NCBI RefSeq assembly: GCF_018998565.1
Contig: NZ_JAHNZO010000016.1
Coordinates: forward strand, 62,001-126,000
DNA length: 64,000 nt
Origin: Paenibacillus oleatilyticus
Lineage (GTDB): Bacteria > Bacillota > Bacilli > Paenibacillales > NBRC-103111
Reading direction: 5' to 3'
The first letter of the stretch is position 1; each line of letters opens with the position of its first letter. Shown here in pieces: positions 41,406-51,443 of the stretch. The translations under genes and the position numbers were made by a program. The notes under the pieces were generated by a model, which saw nothing but the letters and a program-made list of their open reading frames with translations, was not told the DNA's origin and searched no databases.

Positions 41406-42992
41406 TTACGGATTCGGCAAGGAACGCTGGTATTCGTTCCAAAGGGAGAGGACATCGGAACCCGTCAGCTTCTGGATTACGCTCTCGTTCCATTCCACAC
41501 CGTCAAACGGCGATAAGCTCTGATTCAGCTCCCGCAAAAATCCGGGCCGCTTATGCTCGTCGATCCAAACGAAGAAATTGCCCGTCACCCCGTAGCCGTC
41601 CTTCCAGGTGCCCCCTTTTCTCACTGCAAGACGGTCGTGATAGCCGACTTTGAAGCGAATCGCATCAGCCATGCCTTCGATCATATACCCAATCTGGCCG
41701 TAGCGGTTGTCGTCCAATTGATAAAGATGCGTCAGCTCATGATACAACATGCCCAAAATCTCATGCCGCAGCGGCGTGCTGGAATTGCTGACGTTTTTCA
41801 GATGCCGCGAGCTGATGGTGACCTGCCCCTCCACAGGGGTCCCGCCGGCCCAAGCGACCCCACCCTCGTCTTTGATGAAAATAACGACCTTCTTGGGGCC
41901 CACATCCATCCGATTCGGGTGTCCGTACAAGATTTCATTTAGTTTCAAAATAATCAGCTTGATTTGCTCTTGGGCATCCGGAAGAGCTTGATCGAACAGC
42001 TTGCCGTTTCCTTTGGCATCCAGATTGCGGATTTCAATGCTGGGCAGAATGCTTTGGAGCGGGCTGTCCTTCGGGATGAACTCAATTTCCGCAAGCTGCA
42101 GCTTGTTGCCTTCACTGGCTTTCATATTTAGTTTATAATAGCTGTATTTTGCGTCGGAACGAACGCTGTAGCTCGTCCGCTGATAGCGGTACCGGAATTG
42201 CTCTCCCTTGCGGGTATCCAGCGTGACCCACTGCTTCCCGTCGTTCGACGCCTGAAGCGTCCATTCGGCCGGATCGCGTTCCGGAACGTCGTTCGCCGAA
42301 GTCAAAACATAACCGCCGATGGCCATCGGCCGGTCGAAACGATAAGTGACCCAGCCGGACTTCTGGGAGGTGAACCATTTGGTCAGGCTCGACCCGTCGT
42401 TCAGCTTGTCCTTACCTTCGTTCGGCAGTTTTTCGCCGCTAGCCGTAATCTCTACCACCTTGGCCGGTTCGGGCCACTGTTGGGCATCGAATAGCTTCAC
42501 CTCCGCAAGCTGAAGAATCCCTCCGCTATGGTTGCTTAATTCGAGCCGATAATACGAATACGCCGTTTGATTCGAGAAATTGTACGTCTTCGTCTGGAAT
42601 CGACTATCGAAGCTTTCATTTTGGCGGGTATCCAGCACGGTCCAGTCCGTTCCGTTGTTGGAGCCTTTCAAGGTCCAATCCTTCGGGTCCCGCTCCGGGA
42701 AATCGTTTGCAGAGGTAATTGAGTAAGAAGTGATCACATAAGAGCTTTGGTTCGGAAAAGCATACTGCAGCCACCCTGAGCTTTGGAAGGTCAGCCACTT
42801 GGTCTTTAACAGATTATCGAACGCTTCCTCTTTCTCCTGATCGGCCGGGCTTTGGCCGTTGGACGTCACCGTACCGCCTTGCGTTCTCTCGATGGGAAAG
42901 GCGGCGGCTTGCTCGATAGCATCGGCAAAGACCGACGTGGTCCCACCTGCAAGCATCATAGCGGCTAACAAAAAAATTCGACTCTTCTTCAT
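41406..42992 (-). CDS. Secreted protein: two F5/8 type C (discoidin) domains plus basic-secretory-protein metallopeptidase
   Basis: A 528-residue exported protein with signal peptide (cut near SVFA-DA, residue 23). Two discoidin-like domains follow (about 35-170 and 180-310) and are clear internal duplicates: TSANDFPERDPKDWTL in the first matches TSANDVPERDPAEWTL in the second. The C-terminal part (about 320-528) resembles the plant basic secretory protein family, with the zinc motif HELTH (418-422) followed by EGMAD. A surface or sugar-binding peptidase is likely; the substrate is unknown. It is monocistronic; I see no clear terminator. Confidence 0.85.
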   Translation of the reverse strand: MKKSRIFLLAAMMLAGGTTSVFADAIEQAAAFPIERTQGGTVTSNGQSPADQEKEEAFDNLLKTKWLTFQSSGWLQYAFPNQSSYVITSYSITSANDFPERDPKDWTLKGSNNGTDWTVLDTRQNESFDSRFQTKTYNFSNQTAYSYYRLELSNHSGGILQLAEVKLFDAQQWPEPAKVVEITASGEKLPNEGKDKLNDGSSLTKWFTSQKSGWVTYRFDRPMAIGGYVLTSANDVPERDPAEWTLQASNDGKQWVTLDTRKGEQFRYRYQRTSYSVRSDAKYSYYKLNMKASEGNKLQLAEIEFIPKDSPLQSILPSIEIRNLDAKGNGKLFDQALPDAQEQIKLIILKLNEILYGHPNRMDVGPKKVVIFIKDEGGVAWAGGTPVEGQVTISSRHLKNVSNSSTPLRHEILGMLYHELTHLYQLDDNRYGQIGYMIEGMADAIRFKVGYHDRLAVRKGGTWKDGYGVTGNFFVWIDEHKRPGFLRELNQSLSPFDGVEWNESVIQKLTGSDVLSLWNEYQRSLPNP

Positions 42993-43192
42993 CCTAAAAT
43001 TCCTCCTTAGCGTTTACTCGGCTTGATTTGCCGCAGACAGCTTATGAAACGTTGATCGAGCTACCCTCCTTTATGCAAAAGCAAGACTATAAATATATTA
43101 GCATATTGTTCCAATACATGAAACAACCGCCCGCCCGGCATCCTAAGGAGGCAAGGCCGATTTTTACCATGCCCTAAAGGAGCTGAATTGCG

Positions 43193-43321
43193 ATGAGCCA
43201 TTCGAAACGCCGCAAGGAAAACCAATGGAAAATCCGCAAGCAAACCCAGCAGCCGCACGGTAAAATCAAGTCCTTGGCTGCGTATTCGGACGAGTACGAC
43301 GCGCAGCAGTCAGGCCGCTAA
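43193..43321 (+). CDS. 42-residue basic peptide
   Basis: ATG at 43193 has AAAGGAGCTGAATTGCG upstream. The 42-residue product is strongly basic and polar (MSHSKRRKENQWKIRKQTQQ at the start), with an acidic stretch SDEYDAQQ near the end and no hydrophobic segment. A terminator directly follows. The ribosome site and terminator support expression. I do not recognise a family; small basic proteins of this type are often spore or nucleic-acid associated, which is only a guess. Confidence 0.6.
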   Translation: MSHSKRRKENQWKIRKQTQQPHGKIKSLAAYSDEYDAQQSGR

Positions 43322-43332
43322 AAACGCGAAAG

Positions 43333-43362
43333 ACCCCGCGGACGGCATGTCCGCGGGGTTCC
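43333..43362. terminator. Bidirectional terminator between small gene and pflA
   Basis: ACCCCGCGGAC (43333-43343) pairs perfectly with GTCCGCGGGGT (43349-43359); T-rich sequence follows on both strands. Confidence 0.85.
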
Positions 43363-43365
43363 CCT

Positions 43366-44091
43366 TTAAGCTTTCTCTCTTCCCTGATCAATCAAACGTT
43401 TCGCCCGCTCCAGCTCCCGGTCGCTTGGCGTCGGCACATGCTCCAGCGGATAGGCTTTTCCGAGCTGCTCCCACTTGTAGACACCCATCCGGTGGTAAGG
43501 CAGTACATCTAATTTATGCACGTTGCCCAGCGACCCGATGAAGCGGCCGAGCTCCAGCAAGTCCGCCGCGTCGTCCGTGACGCCGGGGATGAGCACATGG
43601 CGGATCCAGACCGGCTGTCCGCGGTCCGATAACCATCGGGCAAACCGGAGAATTCGTTCGTTCGGCTGACTTGTCAGCGCCTGATGCTTGTCGCTGCGGA
43701 TATGCTTGAGGTCCAGCAGGACGAGATCCGTCACGTCCATCAGTTCCCCTGCATGCTCCGGCTCGCAGAAGCCTGACGAGTCCAGCGCGGTATGCAAATT
43801 CCATCGTTTCTTCGCTTCCCGAAACAGCGCGGCCACAAAGGGAGCCTGAAGCGTAGGTTCGCCGCCGGTCACGGTCAATCCGCCGTTCGAGCTGCGGTAA
43901 TACGGAAGAAACGGCTCGATCTCGTCCAGCACGGATGCGACCTCTACCACACGGCCTGTGGCCGTCTCCCACGTGTCGGGATTATGGCAGAACCCGCACT
44001 GCAGGGCGCAGCCCTGCATGAAGAGCACGAAGCGGATGCCCGGCCCGTCTACCGTGCCGAACGTATCGAGCGAATGGATGCGTCCTCTCAT
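43366..44091 (-). CDS. pflA: Pyruvate formate-lyase activating enzyme
   Basis: PflA is a radical SAM enzyme that generates the glycyl radical on PflB. The 241-residue protein has the CxxxCxxC cluster motif in [17 protein letters not shown], the SAM-binding GGEP ([10 protein letters not shown]) and the expected length. Its start overlaps the pflB stop as ATGA (44088-44091). It is last in the fermentation gene run, ending in a terminator. Confidence 0.95.
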   Translation of the reverse strand: MRGRIHSLDTFGTVDGPGIRFVLFMQGCALQCGFCHNPDTWETATGRVVEVASVLDEIEPFLPYYRSSNGGLTVTGGEPTLQAPFVAALFREAKKRWNLHTALDSSGFCEPEHAGELMDVTDLVLLDLKHIRSDKHQALTSQPNERILRFARWLSDRGQPVWIRHVLIPGVTDDAADLLELGRFIGSLGNVHKLDVLPYHRMGVYKWEQLGKAYPLEHVPTPSDRELERAKRLIDQGREKA

Positions 44092-46361
44092 CCGATGGAT
44101 CCGTGGAACGTCCGGTTGATGACGTCAAGCTGCTGCTCCCGGGTCAGCTTGATGAAGTTGACGGCATATCCCGATACGCGGATCGTCAGCTGCGGATATT
44201 CCTCCGGATGCTCCATGGCATCGAGCAGCTGCTCGCGGTTGAACACGTTCACGTTCAAGTGGTGGCCGCCGCTTGTCGCGTAGCCGTCCAGCATCGCGAC
44301 GAGATTTTGCGATCTCACGTCGGTCTCCCGGCCGAGCGCCTTCGGCACGATGGAGAACGTGTTCGAGATGCCGTCGAGGCAATGCTCGTAAGGCAGCTTG
44401 GCTACCGATGCCAGCGAAGCGAGCGCGCCTTTGCGGTCGCGGCCGTGCATCGGGTTCGCACCCGGTGCGAACGGCTCGCCGGCTTTGCGGCCGTCCGGCG
44501 TGCTGCCGGTCTTCTTGCCGTAGACGACGTTCGATGTGATCGTCAGCACGGACATCGTAGGCAGCGCGTTGCGGTATGTCTTATGCTTGCGCAGCTTGTT
44601 CATAAAGGACTCGGCCAGCTCCACGGCCATCCGGTCGACTCGTTCGTCGTTGTTGCCGTACTGCGGGTACTCGCCGGTAATCTCGAAATCGACGGCGATG
44701 CCTTTCTCGTTGCGGATCGGCTTCACCTTGGCATAACGGATGGCGCTCAAGCTGTCCGCCACGACGGACAAGCCCGCGATGCCGCAAGCCATCGTCCGCA
44801 AAATCTCCCGGTCGTGCAGCGCCATTTCTAGCCGCTCGTAGCTGTACTTGTCATGCATATAATGAATGACGTTGAGTGTGTTCATGTAAAGCTTCGCGAG
44901 CCAATCCAACATTTTGTCGTATTTGCTCATGACTTCATCGTACGAGAGCTCATCCGACGTAATCGGCACCGACTCCGGTCCGACCTGGATGCCAAGCTTC
45001 TCGTCGACGCCCCCGTTGATCGCATACAGTAGCGCTTTCGCAAGGTTCGCGCGCGCCCCGAAGAACTGCATCTGCTTGCCGATCCGCATCGCGGATACGC
45101 AGCAGGCGATCCCGTAGTCGTCGCCGAACTGCAGGCGCATCAAGTCGTCATTCTCGTATTGAATCGAGCTTGTCTCAATCGACACTTTAGCGCAATATTG
45201 CTTAAAGGCATCCGGCAGATCGGCCGACCACAGCACGGTCAAGTTCGGCTCCGGCGCCGGGCCCAGGTTGTAGAGCGTGTGCAGGAAGCGGAAGGAGTTC
45301 TTCGTTACCCGCGTCACGCCGTTCATTCCCATGCCGCCGACCGACTCCGTTACCCAGGTCGGGTCGCCGCTGAACAGTTCGTTGTAGTCCGGCGTACGCA
45401 AAAATTTCACGATCCGCAGCTTCATGACGAACTGGTCAATCAGTTCCTGTGCTTCTTCCTCCGTCAACGTGCCGTTCTGCAAATCCCGTTCGATGTAGAT
45501 GTCAAGGAAGCTGGAGACGCGGCCCAAGCTCATTGCCGCGCCATTCTGCTCCTTGATCGCGCCGAGGTAAGCAAAGTACAGCCACTGTACCGCTTCCTGC
45601 GCATTCGTGGCCGGGACCGAGATGTCGTAGCCGTACGATTGCGCCATCCGCTTCAGTTCGTCCAAGCTGCGGATTTGCTCGGACAGCTCTTCCCGGGCGC
45701 GGATGATATCTTCCGTGATCGCATCGGTTTCGAGCTGAAGCAGGTCGTTCTTCTTGTCCGCGATCAGCCGGTCCGTACCGTAAAGCGCTACGCGACGGTA
45801 GTCGCCGATGATGCGGCCGCGGCCGTAAGCGTCCGGCAGCCCGGTGATGATCCCGGCCTTCCGCGCGGTCTTCATCTCGGTCGTGTATGCATCGAATACG
45901 CCCTGGTTGTGCGTTTTCCGGATGTCGGTGAACAGCTGCACCAGTTCTTGCGGCAGCTCGAAGCCGTAAGCCTTGCAGGCGTCGACCACCATGCGGATGC
46001 CGCCGAACGGCTGGACGGAACGCTTGAGCGGGGCGTCGGTCTGGAGACCGACGATCCGTTCTTTTCCTTTGTCAATGTAGCCCGGCGCATGCGAAGTAAT
46101 GGTGGAGACGGTGTGGACGTCAATGTCCAGCACCCCTCCGTTTTCCCGTTCCTTGCGCATCAGTACGCTAAGCTGCTGCCACAGATCCGTCGTCGCTTCC
46201 GTCGGTCCGGCCAGGAACTCCGAGCCTCCCGTATAAGGAGTAATATTGCGGTCGATGAAATCCTTCACGTCGATCCGATGCTGCCACTTGCCCGACACGA
46301 ACTGACGCCAAGCCTCCGATGGTTCGGGATTCCGGTTTAATTCCGTTTCTTTCAAGCTCAT
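44088..46361 (-). CDS. pflB: Formate C-acetyltransferase (pyruvate formate-lyase)
   Basis: PflB converts pyruvate and CoA to acetyl-CoA and formate without oxygen. The 757-residue enzyme has the adjacent catalytic cysteines in [12 protein letters not shown] and the glycyl radical loop RVSGYAVNF (Gly731) near its end. GGAGAGGAGACCCAACT precedes the ATG. It lies 33 bp after adhE and overlaps pflA, consistent with one transcript giving formate, ethanol and acetyl-CoA during anaerobic growth. Confidence 0.96.
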   Translation of the reverse strand: MSLKETELNRNPEPSEAWRQFVSGKWQHRIDVKDFIDRNITPYTGGSEFLAGPTEATTDLWQQLSVLMRKERENGGVLDIDVHTVSTITSHAPGYIDKGKERIVGLQTDAPLKRSVQPFGGIRMVVDACKAYGFELPQELVQLFTDIRKTHNQGVFDAYTTEMKTARKAGIITGLPDAYGRGRIIGDYRRVALYGTDRLIADKKNDLLQLETDAITEDIIRAREELSEQIRSLDELKRMAQSYGYDISVPATNAQEAVQWLYFAYLGAIKEQNGAAMSLGRVSSFLDIYIERDLQNGTLTEEEAQELIDQFVMKLRIVKFLRTPDYNELFSGDPTWVTESVGGMGMNGVTRVTKNSFRFLHTLYNLGPAPEPNLTVLWSADLPDAFKQYCAKVSIETSSIQYENDDLMRLQFGDDYGIACCVSAMRIGKQMQFFGARANLAKALLYAINGGVDEKLGIQVGPESVPITSDELSYDEVMSKYDKMLDWLAKLYMNTLNVIHYMHDKYSYERLEMALHDREILRTMACGIAGLSVVADSLSAIRYAKVKPIRNEKGIAVDFEITGEYPQYGNNDERVDRMAVELAESFMNKLRKHKTYRNALPTMSVLTITSNVVYGKKTGSTPDGRKAGEPFAPGANPMHGRDRKGALASLASVAKLPYEHCLDGISNTFSIVPKALGRETDVRSQNLVAMLDGYATSGGHHLNVNVFNREQLLDAMEHPEEYPQLTIRVSGYAVNFIKLTREQQLDVINRTFHGSIG

Positions 46362-46394
46362 AGTTGGGTCTCCTCTCCAAGAAGTCGTCTCTGT

Positions 46395-49004
46395 TTATTC
46401 GAATTTCCCGTAGAACGCATTGCGGTAAACGTCCGCCAGCTCCGTCACGAGCGGCAACCGCGGATTCGCTGTCGTACATTGGTCCTCGAACGCGCGGTCC
46501 GCGAGCCCATCGACCTTCGCTTCGAAGTCTGCCGGATCGAAGCCGAGATCCTGGAATCTTTCCGGAATGCCCAACGATTGATTCAGCTTGCGCACCGCGG
46601 CGATCAGGCTGTTCACGCCTTCTTCCGTCGTCTTCGCTGGCAGGCCCAGCACCCGGGCAATTTCGGCGTACCGTTTGTCCGCGATGAAATGATTGTATTT
46701 CGGGAACGATGCGAACTTGGTCGGCTTCTGCGCGTTGTACCGGATAACATGCGGCATCAGAATCGCGTTCGTGCGGCCGTGCGCCGTATGGTATTCGCCG
46801 CCCCATTTGTGCGCCAAGCTGTGGTTGATGCCCAAGAAGGCATTGGCGAAGGCCATACCGGCAATCGTCGAAGCGTTATGCATTTTTTCCCGTGCCAGCG
46901 GGTCGCCGGTGTGGAACGAATTTTCCAGATGCTCGAATACGAGCTGAATGGCTTTCATCGCGAGTCCGTCCGTATAATCGTTCGCCATCACCGAGACATA
47001 CGCTTCGATCGCATGCGTAAGCACGTCCATCCCCGTATCCGCGACAGCCGTTTTCGGCAAGCTGTAGACGAATTCCGGATCGATAATCGCCACGTCCGGC
47101 GTCAGCTCGTAATCGGCAAGCGGGTACTTGGTATTGCCTTTATGATTATCGGTAATAACTGCAAAGGAAGTCACTTCCGATCCGGTACCCGATGTTGTCG
47201 GAATCGCGACGAACTTCGCTTTCTGACCGAGGCGCGGATATTTGTACACCCGCTTGCGGATGTCGAGAAACTTCTGCTTGAGCGAATCGAAGCTCGTGTC
47301 CGGATATTCGTAGAACAGCCACATCGCTTTGGCCGCGTCCATCGGCGATCCGCCGCCCAGTGCGATAATGCAGTCCGGCTTGAATGCCGCCATACGGGCC
47401 GTACCGCGGTCTACCGTATCGACGGAAGGATCGGGCTCAACCTCGGAAAATACTTCGATAGCAACGGGCTGCTTCCGCTTGCGCAGATAGTACTCTAAGC
47501 GCTCCACGTAGCCGAGCTTCACCATCATCGCGTCAGTGACGATCATCACTCGGGTAATATCGGGCATTTTCTCCAGATATTGCGTCGAGCCTTTTTCAAA
47601 ATATACTTTCGGCGGCACCTTGAACCACTGCATATTGACCGTCCTTTCGGCGACACGCTTCAGGTTGAGCAGGTTGACGGCGGACACGTTGGCGGTCGTC
47701 GAGTTATGCCCGTAGGAGCCGCAGCCGAGCGTCAGCGAAGGCAGGTTCGTGTTGTAGATGTCTCCGATCGCCCCGTGAGTCGACGGCGCATTGACGATGA
47801 CACGTCCGGTTTGCAGTCGAGCCGCGAACGCCTGAATGATTTCCTCGTTCTTGGAATGGATGACCGAGGAATGTCCCATGCCGCCGAAGGCGACGATTTC
47901 TGCCGCGCGTTCAATGCCTTGCGCCGCATTTTTCACTTTATAGCAAGCGAGCACCGGGCTCAGCTTCTCCGCAGACAGCGGGTAGGCGTCGCCTACACCC
48001 TTCAGCTCGGCTACGAGTACCTTCGTATCGCTTGGTACCGTAAGGCCGGCCATGGCTGCGATCTTGACGGCCGGTTGGCCGACGATGACCGCGTTAACCG
48101 CGCATTTCTCGGGGTTGATGACCAGCTTCGATACCGCTTCGGTTTCTTCGGCGTTCAGGAAGTAGCAGCCCAGCTCCTTCATCAGCTTTTTGGCTTGCTC
48201 GTAAATCGGCTCTTCCAGAATGACCGCTTGCTCGGAGGCGCAAATCATCCCGTTGTCGAATGTTTTGGAAAGAATCAGGTCCGTTACCGCCTGCGGCAGA
48301 TCAGCCGTCTTCTCGATGAAGCAAGGAACGTTACCCGGCCCTACGCCAAGCGCCGGCTTGCCGGTGCTGTACGCCGCTTTGACCATGGAGGAACCGCCTG
48401 TTGCGAGCACCAGCGCTACATCCGGATGATTCATCAGAAGCTGGGTAGCCTCTACGGACGGATTCTCTACCCACTGAATGGCGTGCTCCGGAGCTCCGTG
48501 CTTCACGGCCGCTTCCAGTAGTGTAGAGGCTGCCGCGACGCTGGAGCGCTGCGCCGACGGATGGAACGCGAAGATGATCGGGTTGCGCGTTTTGGCGGCG
48601 ATCAGCGACTTGAACATCGTCGTCGACGTCGGGTTCGTGACCGGCGTAACCCCGGCGATGATCCCGACCGGCTCAGCCACCGTCTTGTAGTGCTCGTACG
48701 GATTGTTATCGATCACGCCGACCGTCTTGTTATGCTTGATGCTGTGGTAGATGTACTCGGTCGCGAAGATGTTTTTGGTGATTTTGTCTTCGTACACCCC
48801 GCGGCCGGTTTCTTCCACCGCCATCTTCGCCAATACCATATGCCGGTCAAGCCCGGCAAGCGCCATATGCTGCACAATGTCGTCCACTTGGGATTGGTCC
48901 AGCTTCAGATATGCTTCTTGCGCTTTTTTTGCCCGGGCTACGAGCTTGTTCACTTCCTCGAGCGCGGCTGCTTTTGCGTCGGCTTTTACTTCTTTAACGG
49001 CCAT
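46395..49004 (-). CDS. adhE: Bifunctional acetaldehyde-CoA / alcohol dehydrogenase
   Basis: AdhE reduces acetyl-CoA to ethanol in two steps and often forms spirosomes. The 869-residue protein has an N-terminal aldehyde dehydrogenase domain with the catalytic Cys in [10 protein letters not shown] and a C-terminal iron alcohol dehydrogenase with [25 protein letters not shown] and His ligands in [26 protein letters not shown]. The frame is open to 49106, but ATG 49004 follows GGAGGAAGAGTCA and gives the usual AdhE length. The sequence before it belongs to a separate zinc-ribbon gene. Confidence 0.96.
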   Translation of the reverse strand: MAVKEVKADAKAAALEEVNKLVARAKKAQEAYLKLDQSQVDDIVQHMALAGLDRHMVLAKMAVEETGRGVYEDKITKNIFATEYIYHSIKHNKTVGVIDNNPYEHYKTVAEPVGIIAGVTPVTNPTSTTMFKSLIAAKTRNPIIFAFHPSAQRSSVAAASTLLEAAVKHGAPEHAIQWVENPSVEATQLLMNHPDVALVLATGGSSMVKAAYSTGKPALGVGPGNVPCFIEKTADLPQAVTDLILSKTFDNGMICASEQAVILEEPIYEQAKKLMKELGCYFLNAEETEAVSKLVINPEKCAVNAVIVGQPAVKIAAMAGLTVPSDTKVLVAELKGVGDAYPLSAEKLSPVLACYKVKNAAQGIERAAEIVAFGGMGHSSVIHSKNEEIIQAFAARLQTGRVIVNAPSTHGAIGDIYNTNLPSLTLGCGSYGHNSTTANVSAVNLLNLKRVAERTVNMQWFKVPPKVYFEKGSTQYLEKMPDITRVMIVTDAMMVKLGYVERLEYYLRKRKQPVAIEVFSEVEPDPSVDTVDRGTARMAAFKPDCIIALGGGSPMDAAKAMWLFYEYPDTSFDSLKQKFLDIRKRVYKYPRLGQKAKFVAIPTTSGTGSEVTSFAVITDNHKGNTKYPLADYELTPDVAIIDPEFVYSLPKTAVADTGMDVLTHAIEAYVSVMANDYTDGLAMKAIQLVFEHLENSFHTGDPLAREKMHNASTIAGMAFANAFLGINHSLAHKWGGEYHTAHGRTNAILMPHVIRYNAQKPTKFASFPKYNHFIADKRYAEIARVLGLPAKTTEEGVNSLIAAVRKLNQSLGIPERFQDLGFDPADFEAKVDGLADRAFEDQCTTANPRLPLVTELADVYRNAFYGKFE

Positions 49005-49033
49005 TGACTCTTCCTCCATTCGTGTCGCTTGCG

Positions 49034-49168
49034 TTATTGTGGTTGGTTCCGCTCCGGTTTGTCCGGATTGGACGGCGGAACAACGCGGCAGTCGCTGCAA
49101 ATCCATGAAGTACCCGCCGGGCTATCGCCCTTCGTCTTGCCGCATTGCTCACAGGTGATGAGATTCAT
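49034..49168 (-). CDS. 44-residue zinc-ribbon protein upstream of adhE
   Basis: A short ORF with ATG at 49168 preceded by GGAGGGGGG (another ATG two codons earlier sits too close to it) codes a 44-residue peptide with two CxxC knuckles: CEQC at residues 6-9 and CSDC at 24-27, then a polar Pro/Asn-rich tail. This is a complete zinc ribbon and little else. It stops 29 bp before adhE and starts 39 bp after the hemerythrin gene, on the same strand. It may bind zinc as a small regulator or chaperone, but function is unknown. Confidence 0.7.
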   Translation of the reverse strand: MNLITCEQCGKTKGDSPAGTSWICSDCRVVPPSNPDKPERNQPQ

Positions 49169-49207
49169 CGGCATCCCCCCTCCTCTGTCCTGAATCTATG
49201 CTGTATG

Positions 49208-49738
49208 TTAAGAAAATAAACTATCGATATCGTCAAGAATCTGTTCCGCCATCGGGTAGACGACGTCCTCCTCCAGATTCAGGTGCTCGTTCAGAATGAG
49301 GCAAGCCTGAATCAGATGCGAGCTCGTTTCGCGGATGGCTTCCCGGCTTGGCAGGGACAGCCGGTCTACCGATTCGATGAACGAATCGATGAACGTTTCC
49401 GCAAGCTCGTGATCTTTTTCCATTACCCAAAAGGACGGCATCATGGACGGACCGGAATATTTATTGAAATAACTGCAGAGTAAAGGGAACAGCTCCCGCT
49501 CCTCCCAGGTCGCATGCCGGTCCAATTCGGTGCGGAAATCCGTAATTTCCTCCCGCAGCTGCTGGAGAAGCGCCATCGCTTCCGGAACAGTTTTCATCTT
49601 TCCGACCGATTGAGCCTTGGCCTGAACCGCGGACAGTCGGACTTTTAAGGCGTCATGCTCTTCCTTGAGACGGTCCACCGCGTCCATAAACCGGGTCGGA
49701 CGCGCGCTTTGAACGCTGGCCTCCGTTATCGTACTCAT
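49208..49738 (-). CDS. Hemerythrin-domain protein
   Basis: A 176-residue four-helix protein with hemerythrin-like iron ligands: H in RLKEEHDAL, HATWEERELF, KDHELAETF and NEHLNLEEDVVYP. Such proteins bind oxygen or nitric oxide at a di-iron centre or protect against them. The frame opens at 49813, but ATG 49738 has AGGAGGATTGTTTCA. It is first in the run that continues with the zinc ribbon, adhE, pflB and pflA. PflB is destroyed by oxygen, so a protective or sensing role fits, as inference. A TGTGA-N6-TCACT box lies at -41.5. Confidence 0.85.
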   Translation of the reverse strand: MSTITEASVQSARPTRFMDAVDRLKEEHDALKVRLSAVQAKAQSVGKMKTVPEAMALLQQLREEITDFRTELDRHATWEERELFPLLCSYFNKYSGPSMMPSFWVMEKDHELAETFIDSFIESVDRLSLPSREAIRETSSHLIQACLILNEHLNLEEDVVYPMAEQILDDIDSLFS

Positions 49739-49771
49739 TGAAACAATCCTCCTCGTATTGGGATTGCTTTC

Positions 49772-49777
49772 ATTGTA
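49772..49777 (-). promoter_or_regulatory. -10 element of the hemerythrin/fermentation promoter
   Basis: TACAAT on the minus strand, five of six matches to consensus. The hexamer 17 bp upstream (CAGTGT) is a poor -35, as expected for an activator-dependent promoter. Confidence 0.6.
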
Positions 49778-49798
49778 ACCGCGATGGAAGAAATACAC

Positions 49799-49814
49799 TG
49801 TGAAAAAAATCACT
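49799..49814. promoter_or_regulatory. FNR/CRP-type box
   Basis: TGTGA-N6-TCACT matches the Gram-positive FNR consensus TGTGA-N6-TCACA at nine of ten half-site positions. Its centre (49806.5) lies 41.5 bases upstream of the start predicted from the TACAAT element. Rex boxes share the same TGTGA-N6-TCACA core, so Rex is the main alternative. Confidence 0.75.
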
Positions 49815-50031
49815 AGTCACAAAAGGGACATATTCCGACAACAAAATCCGACAAAAACTCGGCTCCATTTTGCCACTGAAACCCGATAAACACGGCGAAA
49901 TCAGCTTGTTTTTGCAAATTCCTTTTTAATCGTTTCAATCTATTTCGATATCATTCGACAATCTTGTGAAAAGTGAAAAACGTTATCGCCCCGGACATCT
50001 TCTTCGAAGTCAGCTTAATTTTCATCACAGC

Positions 50032-50063
50032 AAAAAAAAGGCCCGGTCTCTATAAACCGGCCC
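50032..50063 (-). terminator. Terminator after spore protein gene
   Basis: GGCCCGGT and ACCGGCC(C) form the stem, followed on the minus strand by eight T. Confidence 0.9.
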
Positions 50064-50102
50064 TTTCGGGTGGAACTTAATTTCATGCCGTTGTTCTGCA
50101 GG

Positions 50103-50381
50103 TTAACGTTTAGCCAATTGTTCTTGGGCGAGCCGAATCATCTCGCGCACCATGCTTCCGCCGATCGGCCCACCGATCTTGCCCGCTTGTTCGGTCGAGA
50201 GCCGTCCGTTATTCCCGGGGCTAAGCGGAATACCGAGCGTCTTGGCCACCTCATATTTTACCAGATCCGGACGGTTCGGATCGACGGCATAGCCTTCCCG
50301 GCGCATAACCTCCGACTTTAACCGGTCCAGCGCCTGATTCGCTCCGGGTACAACCGGATTACGGCTGCGTCTTCTTACCAT
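50103..50381 (-). CDS. Alpha/beta-type small acid-soluble spore protein
   Basis: SASPs coat spore DNA and protect it from UV and heat. The 92-residue protein has the family parts: the germination-protease region around KYEVAKTLGIPL and the DNA-binding C-terminal box GGPIGGSMVREMIRLAQEQL. ATG at 50381 has AAAGGAGGAATTGTG; the longer open frame to 50837 is antisense to the next gene. It is monocistronic with its own terminator. This gene shows that the organism forms endospores. Confidence 0.93.
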   Translation of the reverse strand: MVRRRSRNPVVPGANQALDRLKSEVMRREGYAVDPNRPDLVKYEVAKTLGIPLSPGNNGRLSTEQAGKIGGPIGGSMVREMIRLAQEQLAKR

Positions 50382-50492
50382 CACAATTCCTCCTTTGTTT
50401 CCCAGTTGCAGGAACGTTTGTTCCTGTGTATACTTTAACCTAATAAACCGAACATATATTCGTATAATTATTAAATATGGAGGTGTTTCGCC

Positions 50493-51443
50493 TTGCCGCT
50501 GCAAACCCGATACGAGCCTGTCCGCGCCAAGCAGCTGCTGAATCCCGTTAAAGCCCCGTCCATGCCGTTCGATTGGTCGATCAATCCGTACCGCGGCTGC
50601 CAGCACGGCTGCAGCTTCTGCTATGCCCGTTCGACCCATGCCTTCCTTGGAATGGAAGCCGACGATACGTTTCAGCATCACATTCTGTACAAAGACAATG
50701 CGCCGGAAGCGCTGCAAGCGCAAGTCGTACGGATGCTGCGCGCTAAGGGCGGACGAAGCAAGCTGGGCCGAATTGCGATCGGCACCGCTACGGACCCTTA
50801 CCAGCCGCTCGAGGGCCGCTTGAAGCTCACGCGCCAATGTCTCGAAGTACTGGCCGCCTACCGGCTGCCGGTCAGCATAACGACGCGCTCTCCCTTGATT
50901 TTGCGCGATATTGATCTGCTCCGCAAGCTGCCCGGAAGCTCGGTCAACATCAGCCTGAATACGCTCGATAAGCGCATTTGGCGCAGCTTCGAGCCGATGT
51001 CTCCCGCTCCGGCCCAGCGGATCAAGGCGCTTCTAGGGTTAAGGAAGGAAGGCATCGAAGCCGGAATTTTTATGGCTCCGATTCTGCCCTTCCTGACCGA
51101 CCACGCGGAAGACATGGAACAGGTCGTAGAGCAAGCCGCCGAAGCCAAAGCATGCTTTGTCATGGGATCAGTGCTCCGCTTGAACACCGCCGAAGTGAAA
51201 TCGTGGTTTTTCGGAACGCTCCGGGAAGCGTATCCCCGCTTGGTCGGCTCTTATGCCGATTGGTACGGACATTCCGCGATCGCCCCCAAGGCATACCGGG
51301 AGCAAATCCGCTCGCAGCTTGCCCGCCTTCTTGAACGGGCTGGCATTCCTGCGTACCTGCCCGAGATCGGAACCAAGTCCACTCAAGCGGAAAGCCCCGA
51401 AGACGATAAGCCGGTGCAGCTTGCTTTTGCGCTTGATCTATGA
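50493..51443 (+). CDS. SplB-like radical SAM protein
   Basis: A 316-residue radical SAM protein of the COG1533 group (related to spore photoproduct lyase), with CxxxCxxC in YRGCQHGCSFCYARS and the TATDPYQPLE motif. True SplB has a characteristic extra cysteine near its C-terminus for thymine dimer repair; I see no C-terminal cysteine here, only Cys within AKACFVMGS, so a different substrate is possible. Start is TTG with GGAGGTGTTTCGCC upstream. It overlaps the convergent gene by 6 bp. Confidence 0.8.
   Translation: MPLQTRYEPVRAKQLLNPVKAPSMPFDWSINPYRGCQHGCSFCYARSTHAFLGMEADDTFQHHILYKDNAPEALQAQVVRMLRAKGGRSKLGRIAIGTATDPYQPLEGRLKLTRQCLEVLAAYRLPVSITTRSPLILRDIDLLRKLPGSSVNISLNTLDKRIWRSFEPMSPAPAQRIKALLGLRKEGIEAGIFMAPILPFLTDHAEDMEQVVEQAAEAKACFVMGSVLRLNTAEVKSWFFGTLREAYPRLVGSYADWYGHSAIAPKAYREQIRSQLARLLERAGIPAYLPEIGTKSTQAESPEDDKPVQLAFALDL

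Noticed and set aside
45159-46340. A 393-residue plus-strand ORF opposite pflB.
   Set aside because: It mirrors the codon pattern of pflB, whose catalytic motifs are intact; no start signal or family motif.
46479-48521. Two long plus-strand ORFs (339 and 313 residues) opposite adhE.
   Set aside because: Shadows of the GC-rich adhE codons with no ribosome site and no recognisable domain.
50382-50837. N-terminal extension of the spore protein gene up to 50837.
   Set aside because: The extension is antisense to the radical SAM gene; the ATG at 50381 has a strong ribosome site and gives the normal SASP length.
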